DNA of 41,906 nt from Methanomicrobiales archaeon. Its GTDB lineage: Archaea; Halobacteriota; Methanomicrobia; Methanomicrobiales; Methanospirillaceae. Positions within the stretch are counted from its first letter, which is position 1. Each line of letters opens with the position of its first letter. Shown here piece after piece: positions 9,295 to 17,647 of the stretch. A program made the translations under genes and the position numbers. The notes under the pieces were generated by a model, which made no database searches, was not told where the DNA came from, and was given only the letters and a program-made list of their open reading frames with translations. Location of the stretch: contig JAPKXQ010000050.1 in assembly GCA_026394765.1 (NCBI GenBank), forward strand, positions 1-41,906, given 5' to 3'.

Positions 9295-10499
9295 GCTCGC
9301 ATCGCGGTTAAGATGTCCATTCGTGCGACCTGCCAGGCCGGGATGTAACCGGCGATCATTGCGGCGACAAGTATCAAGACCGTGTTCGAGGCAAGATCAG
9401 AGAAGGTCACATACGGGGTGATGTCCCCGTCAGGGAACTTGAAGGGGAAGACCGTGAGATATGCGACCATCCCCTCGACGACGACTACCCCGAGCACGAT
9501 GCCGAGGATGGTGAGGAGCAGTACCTGGAGGAGATAGTTGTTGATGATGATCCCCTGCTCTATCCCAATAGCCTTAAGGACGCCGATCTGGCGACGGCTG
9601 TTGAGTGTTTTTATCATGATCATGATGAAGAGGACAACAATTGCGATGACGAGGCTCACAATCAGGGTGATGCTGTTCAGCATCGAAAAGTTCTGGACTG
9701 CCCTGCCCATCGCGTCCTCTAAGAGGTCCTGCCAGGTCTTGACCTGTTCCCGTACACCAAACCTGAGGATCTGTGTCTTTACAACCGCTTCAGGCACACC
9801 AGGCTCTGTCTTTACCAGGACGTGCGTGGCGACATCGAGGGGGTGGCCGAGCACAGACTCCATCTCCTCCTGTGTGACGTACACATCCTGATCGGCTGAG
9901 TACGAGAATGTCTCGATGATACCCTTGATGCGGTAGTTCCTGACCACACCATTTGTGTACTCTACTGTGACAGAGTCTCCCACACCAACTGCGCCTAGTG
10001 TCGGTCCCATGTCCTCGGTAGGGTCCTTGTGCCCCGCAGTCTGGATCCCGATGATGACCTGGCCGAGCTCCCCGTCCCCCAGGTAGTCGCCTTCCTTCAT
10101 ATTCTTTGATACATCGGTCACGAGTCGTTCGTTACTCGGTTGGATCGCGATCACCGGGCGGCCGATCTTGTATGCCTTGTTCTTCAGCGTCGCTCCCATG
10201 CTGTACTGCGCCGAGGCCCTGATAACCCCCGGGACACGGTTGACTTTTGCAAGGAGGCTGTCCACGTCGGTGATGTACTCCTCATCCTTGACAGGTTCTA
10301 CCAGGATGTTCCCTGTCGAGTAGGTGATGATCTGGTGCTCAGCATTCTTGATAAAGCCCATAACTATGGAGGGCATGAAGATCATGTTGGTAAAGACCAT
10401 TGCGATGATGAGGACGGTGAGCATCGTGCTCCCCCGGCTCGACCGGCTCAGCCCCCTGACCGCGAGAAACCAGGAGACTTTGAGGTCTTGTAGGGTCAC
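9291..10499 (-). CDS. ABC transporter permease, FtsX/MacB family
   Basis: A 402-residue permease with the FtsX/MacB layout: one N-terminal membrane helix (about 22-45), a large extracytoplasmic domain (about 50-270), then three C-terminal helices (about 275-300, 325-355, 370-392). The extracytoplasmic domain resembles MacB_PCD. The loop NSRRQIGVLKAIGIEQGIIINN is the typical ATPase-coupling segment of this family. It overlaps the ATPase gene by 4 nt at one end and the NEW3 protein gene by 4 nt at the other. MacB-type systems move proteins, peptides or lipids across or out of the membrane; the substrate here is unknown. Confidence 0.92.
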   Translation of the reverse strand: MTLQDLKVSWFLAVRGLSRSSRGSTMLTVLIIAMVFTNMIFMPSIVMGFIKNAEHQIITYSTGNILVEPVKDEEYITDVDSLLAKVNRVPGVIRASAQYSMGATLKNKAYKIGRPVIAIQPSNERLVTDVSKNMKEGDYLGDGELGQVIIGIQTAGHKDPTEDMGPTLGAVGVGDSVTVEYTNGVVRNYRIKGIIETFSYSADQDVYVTQEEMESVLGHPLDVATHVLVKTEPGVPEAVVKTQILRFGVREQVKTWQDLLEDAMGRAVQNFSMLNSITLIVSLVIAIVVLFIMIMIKTLNSRRQIGVLKAIGIEQGIIINNYLLQVLLLTILGIVLGVVVVEGMVAYLTVFPFKFPDGDITPYVTFSDLASNTVLILVAAMIAGYIPAWQVARMDILTAMRA

Positions 10500-11791
10500 T
10501 CAGTCCCCTTCCGACGCTTCATGTACCAGTATCCGAACAGGGCGATTACGACAATTATCACTCCCAGAACAAGGAGGTTCTCTATCCCCTCGCCCTTTGG
10601 GACCGTGAAGGTGAGGGTTTTTTTGAGGGTATGGGTGCCCCAGTCATCGACTGATGTGATAACTGCGGTGTACTGGTAGTCCCCGCCGTCTGCCCCTTGA
10701 AGGATGAATGTCGCAGGGGCGTCGTTCCCTGGCTTAATTTTTCCAACAAACGCTTCTTTTGCACCACCGACCGGGAGGTCTATGGTGGCGCCCACTGATG
10801 TCGCGTCCCCGGTGCCGGTATTCTGGACACGAATTATCAGGTTGAAAGGTTCACCCTCCTTTACCCTTGAGGGGATAGTCTCCACTGAGGTTATCCCGAT
10901 ATCTGATGCCCCACGGACATCAAGTCCGATTATCCCGGTCTGACTCATCCTGGAGCCATCCACCAGGGTGTATGCGATATCTACCGGGACCTCGACCAGC
11001 CCTGTGTCGGTTTTTTTGTCGATCAGAAAGGTGAGGGAGAGGTTGCGGGTATCTCCTGGGAGGAGGGTATCGATCTGGAATGAGTTGATCCCTGCTGGGG
11101 AAACGGCCGGGCTTGAGCCATTGATGGTCACCCTGACATTGTCAGCCCTGCTCGACCCGGCGTTGGTGATGGTAAGGGTCCCCTCCTCGCGGGTGCCTGG
11201 CTTCACCATGAAGGGGAATGTATTGGAGAGTGTGATGGTTGGTACCCTTAGTGCAGAGACCTGAGTGTTGACATTGACCGGGATGGGGTACTTGAGGCTT
11301 GGGCCATCACGAATCCTTATCAGGAGCTCAGGGAAGTATATCCCGTTCTGGGAAGGGGCGTCGATCACAAAGGTCAGAGGGATCTCCTGTCCGGGACCTA
11401 TCTGCCCCTCAAACCTGATGCCATTGTCATTGACCTTGACGTCGCGGCTCGCCAGGACAACACTATCTATATAGGGGGTTATGGTCAGGGTTGTGCTTGA
11501 GGTGTCCCTCCCGATGGTTGTGGTATCGGTCTGGGTCCCGGTGGATGAGCATTGCAGGGTTACGGTCAGGACGCCGCGCTCATTTGGCATGAGCACGGGG
11601 GGAGACAGGTGGTAATCCTTCACAACGACCGAGTACATCTCAGCCGAAGCAGGGCTGATCGCAAGAATAAGGGTGAGTACGAGTGCGACGAGGGCCCCAT
11701 ACGACCTCCTGACACGAGATCCAGCGCCTGTTCCCAAATTTTTACCTGTTCCATGCACCAACCGGTGGTGCTGTTTCATATATCCTCTCAT
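10496..11791 (-). CDS. Membrane-anchored NEW3/CARDB-type extracellular protein, partner of the ABC exporter
   Basis: A 431-residue exported protein. A signal sequence (ALVALVLTLILAISPASA) follows a basic N-terminus. Repeated beta-sandwich domains follow, including a NEW3-like one (GTREEGTLTITNAGSSRADNV) and a CARDB-like one (EGEPFNLIIRVQNTGTGDA). The protein ends in a membrane helix (LLVLGVIIVVIALFGYWYM) and a basic tail, so it faces outward. Its stop overlaps the permease start by 4 nt, so the three genes form one unit. By position it could act as the extracellular adaptor that MacA provides in bacteria; that is inference. A second in-frame ATG at 11779, preceded by GAGGAT, may be the true start. 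Confidence 0.85.
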   Translation of the reverse strand: MRGYMKQHHRLVHGTGKNLGTGAGSRVRRSYGALVALVLTLILAISPASAEMYSVVVKDYHLSPPVLMPNERGVLTVTLQCSSTGTQTDTTTIGRDTSSTTLTITPYIDSVVLASRDVKVNDNGIRFEGQIGPGQEIPLTFVIDAPSQNGIYFPELLIRIRDGPSLKYPIPVNVNTQVSALRVPTITLSNTFPFMVKPGTREEGTLTITNAGSSRADNVRVTINGSSPAVSPAGINSFQIDTLLPGDTRNLSLTFLIDKKTDTGLVEVPVDIAYTLVDGSRMSQTGIIGLDVRGASDIGITSVETIPSRVKEGEPFNLIIRVQNTGTGDATSVGATIDLPVGGAKEAFVGKIKPGNDAPATFILQGADGGDYQYTAVITSVDDWGTHTLKKTLTFTVPKGEGIENLLVLGVIIVVIALFGYWYMKRRKGTE

Positions 11792-11842
11792 AACGTCTCT
11801 CTCTTGATAGCCATCTGATTCCTGATTCGGTGGAGGGCTGAA

Positions 11843-11878
11843 CTGGTCCGGGGTGAATGGACCAGACGTTTTTTGTCT
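11843..11878 (-). promoter_or_regulatory. Overlapping hairpins in the leader of the NEW3/MacB unit
   Basis: On the minus strand, CAGAC-N7-GTCTG is followed by CTGGTCC-N9-GGACCAG, with 3 nt shared, so the two stems cannot both be complete. They lie between an AT-rich TATA-like element (about 11901-11914) and the start codon at 11791. They could be a leader control element or the terminator of the upstream ABC-2 genes. Confidence 0.4.
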
Positions 11879-12052
11879 GATCCGTACCTCCTCCTCTTCT
11901 GAATACTATATTATTGCCCGGTACCGTTTATCTCCCTTCTTCTTTGGTGGCATTCGCCCAACCTTTTTCACTCTCTTACCGGTGCCAGGTTGGTAACGGC
12001 GGATATGAAATGAAATTATGGCTGCAGAGGCCCTAAATTATTCCTGGACCTC

Positions 12053-12757
12053 TCATTCGGGAAGGGTTGTTACAATTCGTTCACGGTTGATATACCGGTT
12101 GAATTGGAATGGTATTGCGAGGAGGAGGACTGCAACGAGGAGTGAACCCCAAACGACTGCCCAGGTCACATCGAACCCTGGCCCGAGGAGGCTACGCGTC
12201 AGGGTTAGGAGAAATATGATCCCAAAGATTATACCAATATTTAAGATCTGTATGTCCCGCATCCCAAGGAGGAGGTGGGCAAACCCGATAAGCCCGGAAA
12301 CAGCGGAGATGAAGGCTGGGACGACGACAATTATGTGGAAGAGGACTGGTGGTGAGGGGAAGAGAGGGCTATCTATGAGCGTGGCCGCAACTGCTGTGAT
12401 GAGGGCGGCTGCCCCGTATGCGAGGATGGTGGCTGGGACTGTCACTCCGAGGACCTTTCCCAGCCAGATCTCCCGGACCGATAGGGGTGTACAGAGGAGC
12501 GTCTCTACGATCCCATCCTGCTTCTCTTTGAGAAAGACCTGGCCGGTGAAGATATAGCTGGTAAAGATCCCTAGTACCAGGACGAGGTAGAAACAGACCT
12601 GGTCGAGGAGAAATACTGGATTGCCCTCCCCCACGAGGGTGACCGGTGCAGAAGCCATGGCAAAGATGATGACAAAGAGGATGGTAGATATCATTGTCTG
12701 TCGTGAACTGACGATCTGCCTGACCTCTTTCTCCATAATGACGAAGACCGGGTTCAT
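12053..12757 (-). CDS. ABC-2 type transporter permease
   Basis: A 234-residue integral membrane protein with six predicted helices (about 20-45, 55-75, 100-125, 135-160, 170-190, 205-222). It has the ABC-2 coupling motif EKQDGIVETLLCTPLSVREIW between helices 2 and 3. Its start overlaps the end of the ATPase gene by 4 nt. ABC-2 pairs of this kind export drugs, polysaccharides or lipids, or function in antibiotic-type resistance; no substrate can be read from the sequence. The related FtsX-type unit begins 260 bp downstream on the same strand. Confidence 0.88.
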   Translation of the reverse strand: MNPVFVIMEKEVRQIVSSRQTMISTILFVIIFAMASAPVTLVGEGNPVFLLDQVCFYLVLVLGIFTSYIFTGQVFLKEKQDGIVETLLCTPLSVREIWLGKVLGVTVPATILAYGAAALITAVAATLIDSPLFPSPPVLFHIIVVVPAFISAVSGLIGFAHLLLGMRDIQILNIGIIFGIIFLLTLTRSLLGPGFDVTWAVVWGSLLVAVLLLAIPFQFNRYINRERIVTTLPE

Positions 12758-13683
12758 ACCGCTGCCTCTGCCTCCTGAAGCACGGTTAAGTAGATCTCTT
12801 CAAGGGAATGTGCTCTGTGCCTCGCCTCGTCCACGCGGACCCCTCCTGCAACAAGAGCGCCTACTACCTCGTGGGGAGCGACCCCGGATAGGACCATGGC
12901 GATCCTGTTCAGTTCTACCGAGACCTCTCCCACTCCTGAAAGCCCAGTGAGGATCTCTGATGCCTTCTCCCCTTCCCCTGGATCTGTGAGCCCCACCTCG
13001 TACATAGTGCGGCCACTCCCTGCTGTGAGGTGAGCCACACTGTCATGGACCAGGATCTTACCGCTGTGGAGGATTGCAACGTGAGTGCAGACCCGCTGTA
13101 CCTCGTCGAGGTGGTGGGAACTGAGAAAGATGGTGATGGTTTGTTCCCTGGCTAGGTTGAGGATGAGTGCGCGGACCATGTGCTGGGCCTCGGGGTCAAG
13201 TCCTGAAGAGGGCTCGTCCAGGAAGAGGATCTCAGGGTTATGAAAGATAGCCCGCGCGATCCCAATCTTACGTTGCATCCCGGTGGAGAGATCACCGGCT
13301 GCTACGTCGGCCGCATCGGTGAGGCCCACTAGAAAGAGGAGTTCTTCAGCCCTCCTATCCGCGTCTCTGCACCCGTAGAGCCGCCCATAGTATACAAGGT
13401 TCTCCCGTGCGGTAAGCCTTGGGTAGAGGCCGTTATGTGCGAGGAGGACACCTACCCGCCCTCTCACCCGGTCATCATGCATGAGGTCTGATCCCAGGAC
13501 CCTCGCAGACCCTTGGGTTGGAGCGAGGAGACCGAGGAGGATACGGATGGTAGTGGTCTTTCCTGCACCGTTCTGTCCCAAAAACCCAAAGATCTCTCCG
13601 CGTTCTACAGAGAGCGAGATCCCTGAGATGACCACCTTCTTATCAAACGATTTAGAGAGGCCTGAAGCTTCGATAACTGCCAT
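12754..13683 (-). CDS. ABC-2 transporter ATPase
   Basis: A 309-residue ATPase starting at ATG 13683 (MAVIEASGLSKSF). An upstream in-frame ATG at 13788 would add 35 residues that do not look like this family. Motifs: Walker A GQNGAGKTTT, signature LSTGMQRK, Walker B ILFLDEPSSGLD and switch SSHHLDEV. The C-terminal extension after about residue 215 is the usual DrrA/CcmA-type regulatory tail. It overlaps the permease gene by 4 nt. The region before the start is AT-rich (AAATTT) with no strong ribosome site, so the mRNA may be nearly leaderless. Confidence 0.9.
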   Translation of the reverse strand: MAVIEASGLSKSFDKKVVISGISLSVERGEIFGFLGQNGAGKTTTIRILLGLLAPTQGSARVLGSDLMHDDRVRGRVGVLLAHNGLYPRLTARENLVYYGRLYGCRDADRRAEELLFLVGLTDAADVAAGDLSTGMQRKIGIARAIFHNPEILFLDEPSSGLDPEAQHMVRALILNLAREQTITIFLSSHHLDEVQRVCTHVAILHSGKILVHDSVAHLTAGSGRTMYEVGLTDPGEGEKASEILTGLSGVGEVSVELNRIAMVLSGVAPHEVVGALVAGGVRVDEARHRAHSLEEIYLTVLQEAEAAV

Positions 13684-13869
13684 AAATTTGTCCAACGGGC
13701 AGGAGGAACTCTGGTGTCGCAGATACGGATGAACTGGGTTGCCAAGTAAGGTCGCTGCCCTGCTGATCCAAGTAGGGTGTGTGGGCATGGGGCATAATCA
13801 GGTAGGGTCGCTCAGCTGGTATGAGGCCGTCCCGATAGCCATATCAGATGTGGCATCAGACCACGAGGT

Positions 13870-14106
13870 ATGGTGACGGTACGACTGCCGTATCGATGCT
13901 GCTTCTGCCAGGGATCAGGAATTGTTTCAGGGACTCTCGCAGGCACTCGTGAACAATGCCCCTCATGTGATGGGACCGGCTTTCGGGAAGGCCCGCCAGG
14001 TCTTTTGCCCTGCTCAACCTGCCAAGGGAAAGGACGGGCCAGAAAGGGCCTTGCTCCTCCGCGCCGCTGTACTGCGTGTGGGGGGCTGGGATATGTCATC
14101 CCTTAA
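13870..14106 (+). CDS. Stand-alone DnaJ-type zinc-finger protein
   Basis: A 78-residue protein consisting almost only of four CxxCxGxG repeats: CCFCQGSG, CPSCDGTG, CSTCQGKG and CTACGGLG. This is the zinc-binding centre of type I DnaJ, which forms two zinc sites, but there is no J-domain or peptide-binding domain. GAGG lies just before the ATG, so the next codon (GTG 13873) may be the true start. An antisense frame of 95 codons covers the same DNA but lacks any family motif. Possible roles are protein-thiol or chaperone-related work; this is inference from the fold. Confidence 0.8.
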   Translation: MVTVRLPYRCCFCQGSGIVSGTLAGTREQCPSCDGTGFREGPPGLLPCSTCQGKGRARKGLAPPRRCTACGGLGYVIP

Positions 14107-14369
14107 AAAATACCCGGGAAAACTTCCCCAGACCTGTTGAACCGTCCCCCTGATCGAGGCGGTAACGGCCTCGCAGAGAAACCCTGAAGTCTGGTGACTG
14201 AAACTGCCAGAGTCATCCGGCCAACCACTCCTGAAATGTCTCTACTATCTATTGCTTTGAAAGAACCATTGTATTTGAATATTTTTGAGAACAACAGGAA
14301 GAGACTGGACTTCGCAGGATTAAGCCAAAGGAAGTACACCCTGGCCCTTTCGAAAAAGAGAGAATGGGA

Positions 14370-14804
14370 TCAGACGATCCTGACGCCGGAAGTATAATCG
14401 ATACTCTTCTGGAAGTTATAAATGAGCCCACTTGCTGTGGTCTCTTCTGAAAAGACAAGGTCGGATGCCTTTAAGATCTGGCCTGTCACCGGGTCAATTC
14501 CACCTTCTCGTCCCTCCATAATATGGCCACGTGCAAAAACCGTGATGGTCCCAATCGCTGGGATCATACCAGTCCCCAGTGGAAAACCTGTCGCTGACAG
14601 GTCATAGTGAACGGTTGTTGGGTAGTCTCCCGTAGCACCGACAAAACTGGTGCCTGCATTGGTGACGAAGTTGATAGCAGAGACGTCCATTACTGATCCA
14701 GTCAGGATATCATTCGCATAGGATGGGTCCTCTGCCAGAGCAGGGAGTGTGAGCACTGCGAAAATGGCAAATATTGTTGCCAGGATTATACGAGTTTGGT
14801 TCGT
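14370..14804 (-). CDS. Secreted protein of unknown function, apparently starting at ACG
   Basis: About 144 residues. The open frame contains a clear signal peptide (RIILATIFAIFAVLTLPALA) that begins upstream of the first GTG codon (14756), so that GTG cannot be the start. A strong ribosome site AGGAGGTGA lies 6 nt before codon ACG at 14802-14804, where an ATG would be expected; no ATG, GTG or TTG occurs between the ribosome site and the signal peptide. The mature part is beta-rich with no family I recognise. Either ACG is used or the start was lost by one T-to-C change. A near-perfect operator-like inverted repeat lies in its promoter. Confidence 0.6.
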   Translation of the reverse strand, partial: TNQTRIILATIFAIFAVLTLPALAEDPSYANDILTGSVMDVSAINFVTNAGTSFVGATGDYPTTVHYDLSATGFPLGTGMIPAIGTITVFARGHIMEGREGGIDPVTGQILKASDLVFSEETTASGLIYNFQKSIDYTSGVRIV

Positions 14805-14830
14805 TAAAATTCACCTCCTGTAAAACTGCC

Positions 14831-14858
14831 TATATTGGGGTATGATCATCCCAATATA
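14831..14858 (-). promoter_or_regulatory. Candidate operator: perfect 9-bp inverted repeat over the promoter
   Basis: TATATTGGG (14831-14839) and CCCAATATA (14850-14858) flank a 10-nt spacer. On the minus strand the distal arm forms a TATA-like element (TAATATATT) about 45-55 nt before the presumed start of the secreted-protein gene, so a bound dimer would cover the TBP site. Confidence 0.55.
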
Positions 14859-15047
14859 TTAGGATATGGGTATTTAGGTGGGTACTGAAGGCGCTCTCCC
14901 ATCTCGTTTAGGGAAAAGGGCGATGGTATCCGGCCATCGCATCGAATCCGGGCAGGAAGGACAACCTATCTTGTACTCTCTCTAGTGCAATGCCAAATGA
15001 GGTCACAGGGACTTACGAAGCACAAAAAAAGATGATAGGGCCGTCAC

Positions 15048-15791
15048 TCATTCAGCCGTAATCTGGTCATAGAAGACTGCCGCAAGCACAGCGCCAATTA
15101 CGGGCCCAATAATGTAGATCGGGAAGAAGACCCAGAGGTTCGAGCCGCCAAGAAGGAAGTCCATCAGATACGGTCCGAATGTCCGGGCAGGGTTGAGAGA
15201 TGCACCAGCGATGTTGCCAGTCGCTGTTATCATCCCTGCCACGGTCAGGCCGATGATGAGCCCGGCAAATCCCGGCGGAGCCTGCTTGTCTAGTGCGACA
15301 CCCATGATCACGAGCATCAGTACAAAGGTCGCAATCGCCTCGACAAGAATTGCCTGCCCGTAACCGATCCCGGGAAACGGTGCGGTTGCACCGAGGCCGC
15401 CAATAGTGACGGCATCCATTCCCACGGTCAGGAAGAAGAGCAGGCTTCCGACCGCAGCACCGATACACTGGGAGACCACGTACGCAGCGGTGTCACAGGC
15501 AGGGAACCTTCTTGTTGCCCAGAGCGCTATGGTCACGGCCGGGTTGATATGCGCCCCGGAGACTCGTCCGAGCGCGTATATAACCGCTGCAATAGTTATG
15601 CCAAACGAGATGCCTATGGCAAACCAGTCGCCGAGCCCTCCGAGCTGGCCGATCCCTATGTTGAAAGATGTCGCCGTTTTTGTCCCGTGTGCGATCATCA
15701 GAGTTATCGCAGCCGCCCCGGCACCGAAGTAGACAAGGAGCAGCGTGCCAACCCCTTCAGCTATACAGCGGGAGGTAAGCGAGGCCATCAC
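15048..15791 (-). CDS. Aquaporin / MIP-family channel
   Basis: A 247-residue channel with six membrane helices and two half-helices carrying the signature motifs SGAHINPAVT (about residue 75) and AGASLNPARTFGPYL (about residue 198). Archaeal MIP proteins pass water and sometimes glycerol or dissolved gases. The gene overlaps the DUF2180 gene by 4 nt, so the two form an operon. It lies downstream of fdhAB on the same strand, separated by about 400 bp and the DUF2180 gene. No FdhC-type formate transporter is present in the window, but this sequence is an aquaporin and not an FNT channel. Confidence 0.95.
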   Translation of the reverse strand: MMASLTSRCIAEGVGTLLLVYFGAGAAAITLMIAHGTKTATSFNIGIGQLGGLGDWFAIGISFGITIAAVIYALGRVSGAHINPAVTIALWATRRFPACDTAAYVVSQCIGAAVGSLLFFLTVGMDAVTIGGLGATAPFPGIGYGQAILVEAIATFVLMLVIMGVALDKQAPPGFAGLIIGLTVAGMITATGNIAGASLNPARTFGPYLMDFLLGGSNLWVFFPIYIIGPVIGAVLAAVFYDQITAE

Positions 15792-16000
15792 TTACCCTCT
15801 CCATAGGTAGCATCGCAGTCCGGACAGAGCATCCGTGGCATTTTTTTGGGCAACTTGCGGGATGGGAGCGGGTAGCCGCCTTCCCAGACCTCAATTTCTT
15901 TTCTGATCGTATGTTTCATGCAGGTCCCCATCCCGCAGGCAACACATACTGCCACGGCATCGCTATCTACTCCCTCTTTTGCACATATGTAGCATTTCAT
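15788..16000 (-). CDS. DUF2180 small zinc-binding protein
   Basis: About 70 residues starting at MKCYICAKEG (ATG 16000); an in-frame ATG at 16018 would add six residues. Three CxxC pairs (CYIC, CVAC, CPDC) plus a CMKH element indicate one or two zinc sites. The family is restricted to archaea and has no known function. The stop codon overlaps the aquaporin start by 4 nt, suggesting co-translation. Confidence 0.8.
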   Translation of the reverse strand: MKCYICAKEGVDSDAVAVCVACGMGTCMKHTIRKEIEVWEGGYPLPSRKLPKKMPRMLCPDCDATYGEGK

Positions 16001-16060
16001 ATCTCTTTCACACACCATTTTTCCAGGTTCATATTGGAGTGCTAATCAACTTTCTCCTCG

Positions 16061-16080
16061 GTGATCATTCTATTGATCAC
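16061..16080. promoter_or_regulatory. 7-bp perfect inverted repeat upstream of DUF2180-aquaporin
   Basis: GTGATCA and TGATCAC flank 6 nt, about 60 bp before the DUF2180 start. The half-site GGTGATCAT also occurs at about 19795-19803, upstream of fdhA. This could be a regulator site shared by the two units. Confidence 0.4.
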
Positions 16081-16407
16081 TCTTTAGCCGCTCAGCAACT
16101 CCAGGCACCATTAGTAAAAGGAGTGCCTACAGGCTGACATTGACTTATACTTTATTAATACCTTCATTGGGTGCCATGGGATGGCGCATTGGTCAGTCTC
16201 CCTTCTGTGCAGGGCAGATGAGCCGGTGACAGATGGCTTCACTATCTGGTCTGGGGAAAGGATCCTGGCGGAGGCAGAGAAGAGAGAAGTGGCAACAGGT
16301 AACATAGGCCCCATCAAAGGTCTCAGGACGAGCCAGAATTACCAGTATCTGGCGCTTTAAGTGTCAAACCGTCCCTTTCCAATGGGAAAAAATGAGAGTT
16401 GAGTGTT
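16081..16407. other. Gene-free interval between fdhB and DUF2180
   Basis: I see no supported gene. Short frames on both strands lack family features. An AT-rich stretch, TTATACTTTATTAATA, lies at about 16143-16158 and could serve as a promoter element on either strand. Confidence 0.4.
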
Positions 16408-17646
16408 TCAGCTCTTGAAGATATCGAAGATCTGGTCGCTTCCTGTCGATGAGAGCCTGTCGCGCTCGGTCCGCTCATCGGCAATCGCAAGAACCGGGAG
16501 CTCCATGGAGACACCCGGGACATGGCCAAACATCTTCTCCAGTTCTACCTGCTGGGCGTGCATGAACAGCGCGTTGGGGATGTCCATGGGGCAGAGTTCC
16601 TGGCACTGACCACAGTTCACACATGAGTCTGCGATATGGGCGAACCGGATCAGGTGGAACATAAAGTTCGGGGGCAACTGCCCCGGGGTGACCAGGTAGG
16701 GCTTCTTGGTGCTGCATTCAACACAGTAGCAGATCGGGCAGGCCTCAATGCATGAGTAGCACTTGATGCACCGTGAGGTGTCGTGCATGATCTTCTTGAG
16801 CCGTTCCCGCCCCTCTCCGAGGTCTTTGAAGTCCCTGGCACGCCACTTGTCGCCGAGCTTCATCATCGCGCCTTCGACTTTCTGGCGCATCTCGAGTCCC
16901 TTGGTCGGGGCCGGCTCAGTGGTGAGTGCCTTTGCCTTCACTGCCTGGTCGAGGAGGTTGGCACCCTTCTCGCTGCATACTTCAATAAAGGTCGCCTTTC
17001 CTGCTTTGTCACCAATGATACCCCAGTTCCCGCACGCGAGGTCAGCCTGTCGAGGGACCTTCATCTTGCACCGGCGGCAGTTTGTCCTCCTGCCATAGCC
17101 CTTCTCCTCGAGTTCATCAATAGAGATCCCCTTGTGGCCACCCTCATACTCTATGATGAACTGACCCTTGTCGATCTCTTCCTTGTGGACCTTGTCAGGG
17201 TCGACACCGTATACCTCGGTGATCATTCTGCGGGCCTTTACCGGCGAGACCGTGCCTCCACAGTTGACCCCGATCATAACGATGTTGTCGAGGTTCACCT
17301 GCTGCCGCTTTGCGAGCTCAAAGAGCCCCATTGCATCGCAGCCCTTCACAGTGACGGCGATTCGCGTATTCGCAGCACCATCGAGGTACTTCTTAACCAG
17401 CTTGGAGAGGAGGAGTGTCCCGCAGTGGAGTGAGCCCGCGGTGTTCATTAAGTCTTTGGGATCGGTTATCAGGATAGGGGCCGCATCAAAGACGTCCACG
17501 CCCTTTTTAACCGCAAGGACCGCGTCCACGATCTTGCTTTCAAGTGCGAACTTGAGAAGAGTGGTTACCGCACCGCCGCATTCAGCTTTTTCTGCGATAT
17601 TTTTGTCATTGGTCCACGCATAGACCATGTCGCCTTTTGCTGCCAT
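16408..17646 (-). CDS. fdhB: Formate dehydrogenase beta subunit (F420-reducing)
   Basis: A 412-residue subunit that passes electrons from FdhA to coenzyme F420. ATG 17646 (MAAKGDMVYAW) is chosen over the longer frame because GGAGG lies 11 nt upstream, inside the end of fdhA, and because family members start here. The FrhB/FdhB F420-binding domain fills the first two thirds (GCDAMGLFELAKR, NCRRCKMKVPRQADLACGNWG). Two 4Fe-4S motifs follow: CIKCYSCIEACPICYC and CVNCGQCQELCP. One base separates it from the fdhA stop codon, so the two are translationally linked. In methanogens FdhAB can associate with heterodisulfide reductase. Confidence 0.96.
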   Translation of the reverse strand: MAAKGDMVYAWTNDKNIAEKAECGGAVTTLLKFALESKIVDAVLAVKKGVDVFDAAPILITDPKDLMNTAGSLHCGTLLLSKLVKKYLDGAANTRIAVTVKGCDAMGLFELAKRQQVNLDNIVMIGVNCGGTVSPVKARRMITEVYGVDPDKVHKEEIDKGQFIIEYEGGHKGISIDELEEKGYGRRTNCRRCKMKVPRQADLACGNWGIIGDKAGKATFIEVCSEKGANLLDQAVKAKALTTEPAPTKGLEMRQKVEGAMMKLGDKWRARDFKDLGEGRERLKKIMHDTSRCIKCYSCIEACPICYCVECSTKKPYLVTPGQLPPNFMFHLIRFAHIADSCVNCGQCQELCPMDIPNALFMHAQQVELEKMFGHVPGVSMELPVLAIADERTERDRLSSTGSDQIFDIFKS

Positions 17647-17647
17647 G

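Noticed and set aside
13812-14099. 95-codon minus-strand frame
   Set aside because: Antisense shadow of the four CxxCxGxG repeats of the zinc-finger gene.
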